Positions 33,727 to 40,984 of a stretch of 40,984 nucleotides of DNA are shown here, piece after piece. The notes under the pieces were generated by a model. The model searched no databases. It had not been told where the DNA came from and saw only the letters and a list, made by a program, of their open reading frames with translations. The stretch spans positions 1 through 40,984 of the forward strand of contig JAFSBX010000089.1 of NCBI GenBank assembly GCA_017437065.1, read 5' to 3'. This DNA comes from Lachnospiraceae bacterium (lineage in GTDB: Bacteria > Bacillota > Clostridia > Lachnospirales > Lachnospiraceae). Numbering within the stretch: position 1 is the stretch's first letter; every line of letters begins with the position of its first letter. A program made the position numbers and the translations under genes.

Positions 33727-33815
33727 AAGCGAATACTCCATTCTTGATAACATAATGAATAAGACGGTCTTGTTGATTTAAACAATCAGTAACAAAAGTC
33801 TTATGTAATTATAAA

Positions 33816-33843
33816 CAGCAGATGTTCTACAAAACATCTGCTG
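33816..33843 (-). terminator. Hairpin after the ABC-F gene
   Basis: Perfect 11-bp stem CAGCAGATGTT/AACATCTGCTG with a 6-nt loop, 36 bases after the ABC-F stop. On the minus strand it is followed by TTTATAATTA, a weak T-run, so it is a moderate terminator or a processing stem. Confidence 0.6.
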
Positions 33844-33879
33844 CTAAATTTGTACAATCAGGAAAGTGCTTGTATGTGA

Positions 33880-35517
33880 TTAGTTTTCGTCATCTTCCTT
33901 ATTTGCAGTAAATACAGTTCTCTTACGAGCCATTTCATCGCTTGCAAGGTACTCATCGTAAGTTGTAATTTTATCAATTAAAGAACCGTTCGGAAGGATT
34001 TCCATAATACGGTTAGCTGTTGTCTGTACGAACTGGTGATCGTGGCAGGAGAATAATTCTACTCCTGAGAATTTAATTAATCCATTGTTCAATGCGGTAA
34101 TGGATTCCATATCCAAATGGTTTGTCGGCTCGTCTAAAATCAGACAGTTTGCACCGGAAATCATCATTTTGGATAAAAGACAACGTACTTTTTCACCACC
34201 GGATAAAACTTTTACCTTTTTCACACCATCTTCGCCTGCAAAGAGCATACGGCCGAGGAAACCACGAACATATGTCACATCTTTTACAGGGGAATAGCCT
34301 GTAAGCCAGTCTACAATAGTAAGGTCATTGTCAAATTCTTCCGTGTTATCCTTCGGGAAGTATGCCTGGGAAGTAGTAACACCCCATTTGTAGCTTCCGC
34401 TGTCGGGTTCCATTTCACCCATCAGGATTTTGAAGAGAGTTGTTTTTGCAATTTCGTTGCTTCCTACGAAAGCAATTTTATCATCATGACCTACAATAAA
34501 GGAAATATTGTCCAATACTTTTACGCCATCGATTGTTTTTGTAATGCCTTCTACAGTCAATACTTCATTCCCGATTTCACGTTCCGGACGGAAATCAATG
34601 TACGGATATTTTCTACTGGATGGTTTGATGGTATCCAGTTCGATTTTTTCCAAAGCTTTCTTTCTGGAAGTAGCCTGTTTGGATTTGGAAGCATTTGCGG
34701 AGAAACGGGAAATAAATTCCTGTAATTCCTTGATTTTTTCTTCTTTCTTTTTGTTGGCTTCCTTCATCTGTTTGATTAAAAGCTGGCTGGATTCATACCA
34801 GAAGTCATAGTTTCCGGCGTAAAGCTGAATTTTGCCGTAGTCAATATCAGCAGTATGTGTACAAACTTTATTTAAGAAGTAACGGTCATGGGATACAACG
34901 ATAACCGTATTTTCAAAATCAATTAAAAAGTCCTCAAGCCATGCGATAGCGTCCAAATCTAAGTGGTTGGTAGGCTCGTCTAAAAGAAGAATGTCAGGAT
35001 TTCCAAACAATGCTTTTGCAAGCAAAATTTTCACCTTGTCATTACCTGTTAAAGTAGACATCTGAGCATAGTGGATGTCTGTATCAATACCAAGACCATT
35101 TAAGAGCATGGCAGCGTTGGATTCTGCTTCCCAACCATCCATTTCCGCAAATTCTGCTTCTAATTCGCTGGCACGGATACCGTCTTCGTCAGAGAAATCT
35201 TCTTTTGCATAGATAGCATCTTTTTCTTTCATAATCTGGTAAAGACGTTCATTACCCATGATAACAACGTCCATAACCGGATAGTCGTCATATTTAAAGT
35301 GATCCTGTTCCAAAACGGAAAGTCTCTGTCCCGGTGTAATTGTAATATCACCGTTAGTAGTTTCTAACTGACCGGAAAGAATTTTTAAGAATGTAGATTT
35401 ACCGGCACCGTTTGCACCGATTAAACCATAACAGTTTCCTTCCGTAAATTTAATGTTAACGTCTTCAAATAACGCTTTTTTGCCGATTCGTAATGTTACA
35501 TTATTTGCACTAATCAT
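33880..35517 (-). CDS. ABC-F family ATPase (YkpA/YbiT type)
   Basis: A 545-aa protein with two ABC domains and no membrane segment, the class that acts on ribosomes. NBD1: Walker A GANGAGKST (34-42), signature form LTGNDK, Walker B LLLDEPTNHLD. A charged interdomain linker (about 240-300, KKKEEKIKELQEFISRF) follows. NBD2: a degenerate P-loop GSNEIAKTT, good signature LSGGEK and Walker B LILDEPTNHLD, with SCHDH as switch. The NEIAKTT form is, as I recall, normal for this subgroup. The acidic C-terminus is short. The subgroup is housekeeping translation-associated rather than a known resistance type. Confidence 0.92.
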   Translation of the reverse strand: MISANNVTLRIGKKALFEDVNIKFTEGNCYGLIGANGAGKSTFLKILSGQLETTNGDITITPGQRLSVLEQDHFKYDDYPVMDVVIMGNERLYQIMKEKDAIYAKEDFSDEDGIRASELEAEFAEMDGWEAESNAAMLLNGLGIDTDIHYAQMSTLTGNDKVKILLAKALFGNPDILLLDEPTNHLDLDAIAWLEDFLIDFENTVIVVSHDRYFLNKVCTHTADIDYGKIQLYAGNYDFWYESSQLLIKQMKEANKKKEEKIKELQEFISRFSANASKSKQATSRKKALEKIELDTIKPSSRKYPYIDFRPEREIGNEVLTVEGITKTIDGVKVLDNISFIVGHDDKIAFVGSNEIAKTTLFKILMGEMEPDSGSYKWGVTTSQAYFPKDNTEEFDNDLTIVDWLTGYSPVKDVTYVRGFLGRMLFAGEDGVKKVKVLSGGEKVRCLLSKMMISGANCLILDEPTNHLDMESITALNNGLIKFSGVELFSCHDHQFVQTTANRIMEILPNGSLIDKITTYDEYLASDEMARKRTVFTANKEDDEN

Positions 35518-35565
35518 TTATGATAACCTTTCTTATTATAAATATTATGAGTTGCCACCTTACCT

Positions 35566-35593
35566 ATTTTACAGAAAATCCCTAAAATTGCAA
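35566..35593 (-). promoter_or_regulatory. Promoter of the ABC-F gene
   Basis: On the minus strand TTGCAA (35593-35588), 16-base spacer and TAAAAT (35571-35566). Confidence 0.55.
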
Positions 35594-35615
35594 GTTATTC
35601 TTAAGAATATATTAA

Positions 35616-35644
35616 TTGGAAATAAAAGAATATAGGTGTATAAT
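35616..35644 (+). promoter_or_regulatory. Promoter of the envelope gene group
   Basis: TTGGAA (35616-35621), 17-base spacer and TATAAT (35639-35644), 51 bases before the GDPD start codon. Confidence 0.65.
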
Positions 35645-35695
35645 GAAATATAGATAAAATTTACGGAAAGAAAAATTGAAAAAAGAGGCAGGAAA

Positions 35696-36535
35696 ATGAT
35701 TTTTTTGTGGATAGGATTCATAGTTTTGTTTTTAGTGGCAGTGTATCTTTATGCAATTATGCCAAGAATGATAAAAAGACCGGATAGAACACCGTTTGAA
35801 GGAAAATTATATGCACACAGAGGATTGTTTGATAATGAGACGGACGCACCGGAAAATTCATTACCGGCATTTGCTAAAGCGGCAGAAAACGGATTTGGTA
35901 TTGAAATGGATATACAGCTTACCAAGGATAAAATTCCGGTGGTTTTTCATGATTTTACGTTGCGAAGGGCATGTAGGACAAGCGGTAAAGTAATTGATTA
36001 CACATATGAGGAATTAAAAAATCTGGAATTATTTCGTTCACAGGAGCATATCCCCACATTGGAAGAAGCCTTGGAAGTGATTGGAGGAAGAGTTCCCATT
36101 ATCGTGGAATTGAAAATAGAGTGGAGAGATTACCGGGTATGCAGGATTGCAGATGAAATATTGCGTAAGTATAAAGGTGCTTATGCCATAGAATCCTTCA
36201 ATCCGTTAGCATTACTGTGGTATAGGAAAAATCATAAAGAAGTAGTCAGAGGACAGTTGGCGGACCATTTCAGGAAAGAGGGAACAGCGAATGTACCATT
36301 TTATTTTCTGTTGCATTATCTGACATTGAACTTTCTGACGAAACCGGATTTTATTGCATACAATCATAAATATTCAAAAAATATGTCAAGGCAGATATGC
36401 CGTTATCTGTTTGGAGCAGCGGCAGCAGGCTGGACAATTAAAAATGAAGAGCAGTTAAAAGCAGCAAAAGAAAATTTTGACTGGTTTATTTTTGATGGAT
36501 TTATTCCAAAAGAAAGAAGTGCCGGATTAAAATAG
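35696..36535 (+). CDS. Membrane-tethered glycerophosphodiester phosphodiesterase
   Basis: A 279-aa protein with an N-terminal membrane segment (2-21) and a GDPD TIM-barrel: AHRG with H41-R42, the metal ligands E70 and D72 in GIEMDIQLTKD, and HDFTL with H85. It would hydrolyse glycerophosphodiesters, such as those released from phospholipid or lipoteichoic acid. AGAGGCAGGA precedes the ATG. It is the first gene of a rightward group with a cell wall amidase 21 bases on, which fits envelope turnover. Confidence 0.9.
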   Translation: MIFLWIGFIVLFLVAVYLYAIMPRMIKRPDRTPFEGKLYAHRGLFDNETDAPENSLPAFAKAAENGFGIEMDIQLTKDKIPVVFHDFTLRRACRTSGKVIDYTYEELKNLELFRSQEHIPTLEEALEVIGGRVPIIVELKIEWRDYRVCRIADEILRKYKGAYAIESFNPLALLWYRKNHKEVVRGQLADHFRKEGTANVPFYFLLHYLTLNFLTKPDFIAYNHKYSKNMSRQICRYLFGAAAAGWTIKNEEQLKAAKENFDWFIFDGFIPKERSAGLK

Positions 36536-36556
36536 AATGATAGGGGAAGAAGAGTA

Positions 36557-37429
36557 ATGTACAGTAGTAGGGGAAGAGAAACAGCGGTTTGTTCTTGTGT
36601 AAGAACAACTGTAAGAATAAACGAGAGAAACAGACAACAGGCGGAAAGTGCAAAAAAAGCACGTGTACAGCAAAAAAGGGGACTGACAAGAGACGAACTT
36701 CGGGAAATAAGGCGAAAAAAGAGAAGAAAAAAAGTGTTTATTGCGCGGTGTATCTGCGCATTTTTTATCTGCATAGTCGTGGGTTTGATTTTTTTTGGAG
36801 TCAAAAGTCTGGTGTTTAAGGAAGATACAAAAATACGGGCAAGCAACTTATCGGAGACGCTTGGAACTTTATTTTATAAAGGGAATGACTGGACAATTGA
36901 AGAAATGTTTGGAATGTTGGAAGAGGAAGGAATTGTCTGTACACAGGAGTTTTTGACAATCAATGAATATTCAAGGCCCGGGAATGAACTAAAGAAAGTA
37001 AAAAATATTTTTGTACATTATACGGCAAATCCCGGAACAAATGCGACACAGAATAGGAGTTATTTTCAAAATCTGTCAGAAACACATGAAACTTCTGCCA
37101 GTTCTCATTTTATTATCGGATACGAGGGGGAAATTGTACAGTGTATTCCACTGGAAGAAATTGCCTATGCGGTTGCCGGAAGAAATGATGATTCTATTTC
37201 CATTGAATGCTGTTATATTGATGAAAGCGGAGAGTTTACGGAAGCAACCTATCAGACGCTTGTGAAATTTGCAGCGATTCTGTTGGAAAAATACGGATTG
37301 AAACCGAAAGATTTGATGAGACATTATGATGATAATGGAAAAATATGTCCGAAATATTATGTGGAAAACGAAGATGCGTGGTGGCAGTTTGTAGAGGATG
37401 TGGAAGTGGAGATGAAAGAGAAAAAGTAG
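36557..37429 (+). CDS. Membrane-anchored N-acetylmuramoyl-L-alanine amidase
   Basis: A 290-aa type-2 amidase. The first 60 residues are very basic and cytoplasmic (ending RRKKRRKK), then a single membrane segment (61-82) puts the enzyme outside. Zinc ligands are H154 in FVHYTANPG, H256 in MRHYDD and C264 in KICPKYY; SSHFIIG (182-188) is also typical. It cleaves the amide bond between muramic acid and the stem peptide, or acts as a sensor of wall fragments. GGGAAGAAGAG precedes ATG. The unusually long basic cytoplasmic tail is odd for an amidase and might bind partners or nucleic acid. Confidence 0.88.
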   Translation: MYSSRGRETAVCSCVRTTVRINERNRQQAESAKKARVQQKRGLTRDELREIRRKKRRKKVFIARCICAFFICIVVGLIFFGVKSLVFKEDTKIRASNLSETLGTLFYKGNDWTIEEMFGMLEEEGIVCTQEFLTINEYSRPGNELKKVKNIFVHYTANPGTNATQNRSYFQNLSETHETSASSHFIIGYEGEIVQCIPLEEIAYAVAGRNDDSISIECCYIDESGEFTEATYQTLVKFAAILLEKYGLKPKDLMRHYDDNGKICPKYYVENEDAWWQFVEDVEVEMKEKK

Positions 37430-37490
37430 TTTGGGAATATGGATAACGTTTTGGGTTTTGCGGTGAAAATAGGATGAAAAAGGAGTGGGG

Positions 37491-38519
37491 ATGAAATTGA
37501 TATTAAAGCGTGGTACAGTTGTGGTATGGTTGATTTTTGGTATGATTTTTTTATGTGCATGTGGAGATAAAGGGGCAGGAAATGATGTGGCGGAAACATT
37601 AGAGATAGAAACTAAGGAGGAAGAGGTACAAGAGTCGGAAACACGGGCAAAAGAGGAAGAAGAGAATATTGCCGTGGAAGAAAGTACAGCATTTGTAGCA
37701 GAAGCAAATGAATCAGGATATACAGAGCTTGTGGAAGACGATTTTGCAGAGCATAAAATAATTGCCGTACCTGCCGGATTTCCGTGCAGGGTAGATTTAA
37801 ATAGTGATGGAATTTCGGAAGATGTAATTTATGAGCCACAGTCATCTGATGGAATTAATGTAGAACTGCTTTTTGCCATATATCCCGGAAGCGAGTGTCT
37901 GACACCTGTGTCAGAGTGGAAAGGGGAAGTGCCTCAAATGATATCGCCTTCTGCGGATTTCTTTTTTGTAGTGGATTTGGACAGTAAGGACGATTATCGT
38001 GAAGTTGTTATTTTGGATGAAGGATTCAGTGACGATCCGGAGTTTCGGTTTATGCGTTATCAGGATGACGCGATAGTTTATCTGGGCAGTGTATTTACGG
38101 ATAGTCCGTATAATGAACTTATGATAAATGGTAATGGAAAAATTACCGGTTCCGGAAGACTTTCCATTTTTCAGACATGGAATGCACCGTTTACATGGGA
38201 ACTGGAGGGAGAAAAGATTCGTTTAGTTGAGGAAGAGTGGTATTATCCTTATAATGATTCTGTCACTGGTCAGGATGTAAAACAGATAAAGAAAATGACT
38301 GTTTATTCAGAGCCGGATTTAGGAGCAGAAAAAATGGCGCTGGAACCCTCAGATGCCACAGTAACGTTTGGTGCAACGGATAATAAAAACTGGCTGCAGT
38401 TTTTCAGGGAAGATGGGGCAGAAGGATGGATTTATCTTAATAGACAGGTTTTTATGGAAGTTGATGGGGAAGAAGTACCTACGGAGAAAGTATTTGAAAA
38501 TCTGCATTTTGCAGGGTGA
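37491..38519 (+). CDS. Lipoprotein with C-terminal SH3-like domain
   Basis: 342 aa from the ATG at 37491, with AAAGGAG five bases upstream; the GTG at 37485 overlaps that site. A type II signal peptide ends at the lipobox LCAC (Cys is the anchored residue), followed by an acidic linker rich in Glu (about 30-75). The middle part (about 80-250) is beta-rich with VDLNSDGISEDVIYEP, resembling EF-hand-like or FG-GAP/VCBS type calcium loops. The C-terminal 70 residues (KKMTVYSEPDLGAEK...NWLQFFREDGAEGWIYLN) look like a bacterial SH3 domain, which often binds wall peptides. It follows the amidase by 61 bases and probably works at the wall. Confidence 0.8.
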   Translation: MKLILKRGTVVVWLIFGMIFLCACGDKGAGNDVAETLEIETKEEEVQESETRAKEEEENIAVEESTAFVAEANESGYTELVEDDFAEHKIIAVPAGFPCRVDLNSDGISEDVIYEPQSSDGINVELLFAIYPGSECLTPVSEWKGEVPQMISPSADFFFVVDLDSKDDYREVVILDEGFSDDPEFRFMRYQDDAIVYLGSVFTDSPYNELMINGNGKITGSGRLSIFQTWNAPFTWELEGEKIRLVEEEWYYPYNDSVTGQDVKQIKKMTVYSEPDLGAEKMALEPSDATVTFGATDNKNWLQFFREDGAEGWIYLNRQVFMEVDGEEVPTEKVFENLHFAG

Positions 38520-38589
38520 GTTTGTAGTAGTATGTGATTTGATCAGAGCGAATGGATAAACAGATTGAAAGGTAATATGGGATATCAAA

Positions 38590-39126
38590 ATGGAATTAAT
38601 GAACGTAAATGGTAAAGATTATAATATTATAAAACTGCTGGGACATGGCAAGGGCGGATATTCTTATTTAGTCACTGACGGAGCCAAAGAATACGTTTTG
38701 AAGCAGATACATCACGAGCCGTGTTCCTATTACCACTTCGGGAACAAGATAGAAGCTGAAAAAAGGGATTACGACAGATTGTGTAGGACAGGAATTTTGA
38801 TACCTCAAATGTTAGATATCGATGAGACGATGGAAAGAATTCTAAAAGAATATATTGATGGTCCTACGATATACGAATTAGTGCTTCATGATAAGATGAA
38901 AGATACATATATTCATCAAGTGCAAAAGATGAGCGAACTGGTACAATCACAAGGGTTAAATATTGATTATTTTCCAACAAATTTCATAGTGCAAAATGAA
39001 CAGATATACTACATAGATTATGAATGCAATGAATATATGGAAGAGTGGAATTTTGAAAACTGGGGAAAGAAGTATTGGTCAAAAACTCCTGAATTTTTGG
39101 AATATGTAAGGGAACATGGAGAGTGA
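38590..39126 (+). CDS. Small protein-kinase-like protein, 178 aa
   Basis: A compact kinase-fold protein: glycine loop GHGKGGYSYLV (18-28), a lysine in VLKQIH (K38), a catalytic-loop-like NIDYFPTNFIV with D126 and N131, and IDYECNEY with D143 in the place of the DFG aspartate. It lacks most of the C-lobe, giving the size of Bud32/RIO-like or aminoglycoside-phosphotransferase-like minimal kinases. The ribosome site is weak and a second ATG lies at 38599, so the exact start is uncertain. It ends with a 4-base GTGA overlap with a tiny Cys-containing frame. Target unknown. Confidence 0.75.
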   Translation: MELMNVNGKDYNIIKLLGHGKGGYSYLVTDGAKEYVLKQIHHEPCSYYHFGNKIEAEKRDYDRLCRTGILIPQMLDIDETMERILKEYIDGPTIYELVLHDKMKDTYIHQVQKMSELVQSQGLNIDYFPTNFIVQNEQIYYIDYECNEYMEEWNFENWGKKYWSKTPEFLEYVREHGE

Positions 39127-39212
39127 CAATTACTGTAGAAAAAGACTGGATAAATTGCCCCGATGAAAACAGTGAAATATTGCTTGTTTGTACAAAATGC
39201 ACAACGCGATAA
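39123..39212 (+). CDS. Possible 29-aa Cys-containing peptide or zinc-ribbon remnant
   Basis: A GTG start overlaps the TGA of the kinase-like gene in the classic GTGA way. The 29 codons encode EKDWINCPDE...LLVCTKCTTR, with three Cys in an order reminiscent of the small Cys-rich KTR zinc-ribbon proteins but shorter. It may be a real coupled peptide or the leftover of a longer gene. No other gene is visible between 39127 and 39488; the rest of that gap holds the ppdK control region. Confidence 0.35.
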   Translation: MTITVEKDWINCPDENSEILLVCTKCTTR

Positions 39213-39278
39213 ATTAAAAAATGAAAATAAATCGTCCTAAGAAAAACAAACGTTTTTGAGATACGGACAAAAAGACTA

Positions 39279-39292
39279 TGTAACCGCTTACA
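39279..39292 (+). promoter_or_regulatory. Consensus CcpA (cre) site upstream of ppdK
   Basis: TGTAACCGCTTACA matches the catabolite-responsive pattern TGTAANCGNTTACA at every defined base and its 6-base arms (ATGTAA/TTACAT) are perfect. It lies 100 bases before the ppdK -10, in the range where CcpA can activate. It could also belong to an unseen upstream promoter. Confidence 0.7.
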
Positions 39293-39388
39293 TTTTGTTA
39301 AACTAAAGAAATAAAGCGGAAAATATTAGGCAACTTTTACGAAAATGGCACAAAAAGAGAAATTGATGGTGCGTCAAAGGGGGGCTTA

Positions 39389-39397
39389 TGCTATAAT
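39389..39397 (+). promoter_or_regulatory. Extended -10 promoter of ppdK
   Basis: TGC-TATAAT (39389-39397), a full extended -10 without a clear -35. The leader of about 85 bases has no obvious riboswitch. Confidence 0.65.
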
Positions 39398-39488
39398 ATT
39401 CGCAGACGACAACCGCGCATTGGACAGTATATTTGACAAGGCGCTTTGTTTTGTACGTTCAAAAAAACATTTCAAGGAGAAAAAGCAA

Positions 39489-40984
39489 ATGGCAAAATGG
39501 GTTTACTTATTTAGCGAAGGTGACGCTAGCATGCGTGAACTTCTTGGTGGAAAAGGTGCTAACCTTGCAGAAATGACTAAATTAGGTCTTCCTGTACCAC
39601 AGGGTTTCACAATTTCAACAGAAGCTTGTACACAGTATTATGAAGATGGTCGTCAGATCAATGACGAAATTCAGACACAGATTAACGAAGCAATCGTTAA
39701 AATGGAAGAAATCACAGGAAAGAAATTCGGCGATTTAGAAAATCCATTACTTGTATCTGTTCGTTCAGGAGCTAGAGCTTCTATGCCTGGTATGATGGAT
39801 ACAATCTTAAACCTTGGTTTAAATGAAGAAGTAGTAGAAGTAGTTGCTAAGAAAACAGGAAATGAAAGATGGGCTCGTGACTGCTACAGAAGATTTATCC
39901 AGATGTATTCTGACGTAGTTATGGAAGTTGGTAAAAAATACTTCGAAGAATTAATCGATAAAATGAAAGAAGAAAGAGGCGTTACTCAGGACGTTGATTT
40001 AACAGCTGATGACCTTAAAGAATTAGCTAATCAGTTCAAAGCTGAATACAAAGCTAAAATTGGTCAGGACTTCCCGGATGATCCGAAGGAACAGTTAATG
40101 GGTGCTGTTAAAGCCGTATTCCGTTCTTGGGACAACCCACGTGCAAACGTATATCGTCGTGACAATGATATCCCTTATTCTTGGGGTACAGCTGTTAACG
40201 TACAGGAAATGGCATTCGGTAACTGGTCTGATGAATCCGGTACAGGTGTTGCCTTCACGAGAGATCCTGCTACAGGCGAAAAGAAACTTATGGGTGAGTT
40301 CTTAATCAACGCTCAGGGTGAAGACGTAGTTGCCGGTGTTCGTACACCTCAGCCAATCGCTGCATTAGCAGAAGTTATGCCTGAAGTTTATGAGCAGTTT
40401 ACACAGGTATGTTCTACACTTGAAAATCACTACAGAGATATGCAGGATATGGAGTTTACTATCCAGGATAGAAAACTTTTCATGTTACAGACACGTAACG
40501 GTAAGAGAACAGCTCAGGCTGCATTAAAGATTGCTTGTGATTTAGTAGATGAAGGTATGAGAACTGAAGAAGAAGCAGTTGCTATGATCGATCCTCGTAA
40601 CCTTGATACATTATTACATCCACAGTTCGATGCTGCTGCATTAAAAGCTGCTACACCATTAGGAAGAGGACTTGGTGCATCACCGGGTGCTGCTTGTGGT
40701 AAAGTTGTATTTACAGCAGAAGATGCTGAAAGCTGGAACGCTAGAGGAGAAAAAGTTGTACTTGTTCGTCTTGAAACATCTCCGGAAGACATCACAGGTA
40801 TGAAAGCTTCTCAGGGTATCTTAACAGTTCGTGGTGGTATGACATCTCACGCAGCAGTAGTTGCTCGTGGTATGGGTACATGCTGTGTATCCGGTTGTGG
40901 CGATATCGCTATGGATGAAGCAAACAAGAAATTTACATTAGCTGGTAAAACTTTCAACGAAGGAGATTTCATCTCTATCGATGG
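39489..40984 (+). CDS. ppdK: Pyruvate phosphate dikinase, N-terminal 498 codons
   Basis: The frame starts at the ATG at 39489 (MAKWVYLFSEG) after AAGGAG and remains open to the window edge, so the gene is cut by the window, not broken. PPDK interconverts pyruvate, ATP and phosphate with PEP, AMP and pyrophosphate. Seen: nucleotide-binding domain with GGKGANLAEM (about 20-29), SVRSGARASMPGMMDT (about 88-103), FRSWDNPRANVYRR, and the central phosphohistidine domain TSHAAVVARGMG with H454, in line with the catalytic His of clostridial PPDK. About 375 residues of the PEP/pyruvate barrel lie beyond the window. Codon use favours GCT, CGT, TTA and GGT more than its neighbours, a sign of high expression. 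Confidence 0.97.
   Translation, partial: MAKWVYLFSEGDASMRELLGGKGANLAEMTKLGLPVPQGFTISTEACTQYYEDGRQINDEIQTQINEAIVKMEEITGKKFGDLENPLLVSVRSGARASMPGMMDTILNLGLNEEVVEVVAKKTGNERWARDCYRRFIQMYSDVVMEVGKKYFEELIDKMKEERGVTQDVDLTADDLKELANQFKAEYKAKIGQDFPDDPKEQLMGAVKAVFRSWDNPRANVYRRDNDIPYSWGTAVNVQEMAFGNWSDESGTGVAFTRDPATGEKKLMGEFLINAQGEDVVAGVRTPQPIAALAEVMPEVYEQFTQVCSTLENHYRDMQDMEFTIQDRKLFMLQTRNGKRTAQAALKIACDLVDEGMRTEEEAVAMIDPRNLDTLLHPQFDAAALKAATPLGRGLGASPGAACGKVVFTAEDAESWNARGEKVVLVRLETSPEDITGMKASQGILTVRGGMTSHAAVVARGMGTCCVSGCGDIAMDEANKKFTLAGKTFNEGDFISID

Noticed and set aside
33880-35517. Apparent loss of the second Walker A (GSNEIAKTT) and odd signature LTGNDK in the ABC-F protein
   Set aside because: As far as I recall these forms are usual in the YkpA/YbiT subgroup, so this is not evidence of a broken gene.

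Overview
The window looks like chromosome of an AT-rich, endospore-forming Firmicute of the class Clostridia, most likely a Lachnospiraceae-type gut anaerobe. This is inferred from gene content: a SleC-type spore cortex-lytic enzyme gene, a two-gene SUF locus, the DUF5717/DUF5716 pair that I recall from Lachnospiraceae, a fused chorismate mutase-prephenate dehydratase, PPK1 next to an HD-type Ppx, and pyruvate phosphate dikinase. No species can be named from the sequence alone.

Layout. (1) 1-~5047 is the right-hand part of an integrated mobile element: a DDE transposase, two small ORFs, an A/C-rich gene-poor stretch with a 129-nt run lacking G, a further small ORF and a large serine recombinase whose 3' end crosses into host DNA. 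(2) The element interrupts a leftward sleC-type gene (5045-5749) after about 234 codons, at the conserved YTEWYRNQ block. The rest of sleC is not in the window, so the element continues to the left. (3) 5915-7614 is a minimal SUF pair (SufC-like ATPase and one SufB/D-like scaffold) behind a Fur-like palindrome. (4) 7687-9598, leftward, is a YtrA-type GntR regulator with an ABC ATPase and permease; an inverted repeat overlaps the promoter. (5) 9778-16737 is a four-gene operon of unknown function: a 1191-aa DUF5717 protein, a DUF5716 actin/Hsp70-fold protein with a degraded phosphate-2 loop, a helical-repeat protein and a two-TM coiled-coil protein. It is my best candidate for an undescribed system. 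(6) 16905-19108 is purC-purB. (7) 19369-24255 encodes a 1628-aa secreted repeat protein with a transglutaminase-like triad. (8) 24313-25356, leftward, is a DUF5050 membrane-anchored propeller protein.

(9) 25634-32732, rightward, holds pheA, a DUF815 AAA ATPase, ppx-HD, ppk1, maf and a small acidic protein. pheA follows an unusually structured leader with mutually exclusive pairings. (10) 32860-35517, leftward, holds a PHP-family phosphoesterase and an ABC-F ATPase. (11) 35696-39126, rightward, is an envelope-oriented group: membrane-tethered GDPD, membrane-anchored amidase, SH3-like lipoprotein and a small kinase-like protein. (12) 39489 to the window end is ppdK (498 codons visible), preceded by a consensus CcpA cre site and an extended -10 promoter.

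How they fit together: much of the window is chromosomal housekeeping (Fe-S assembly, purine and phenylalanine synthesis, polyphosphate, pyruvate/PEP exchange) with envelope genes. The foreign part is the left 5 kb. Its insertion inactivates a spore germination gene unless the element excises, which resembles the skin-in-sigK arrangement. Strong convergent-gene terminators are seen at 7617-7660 and 24270-24307. All functions are from reading motifs; no database search was possible.
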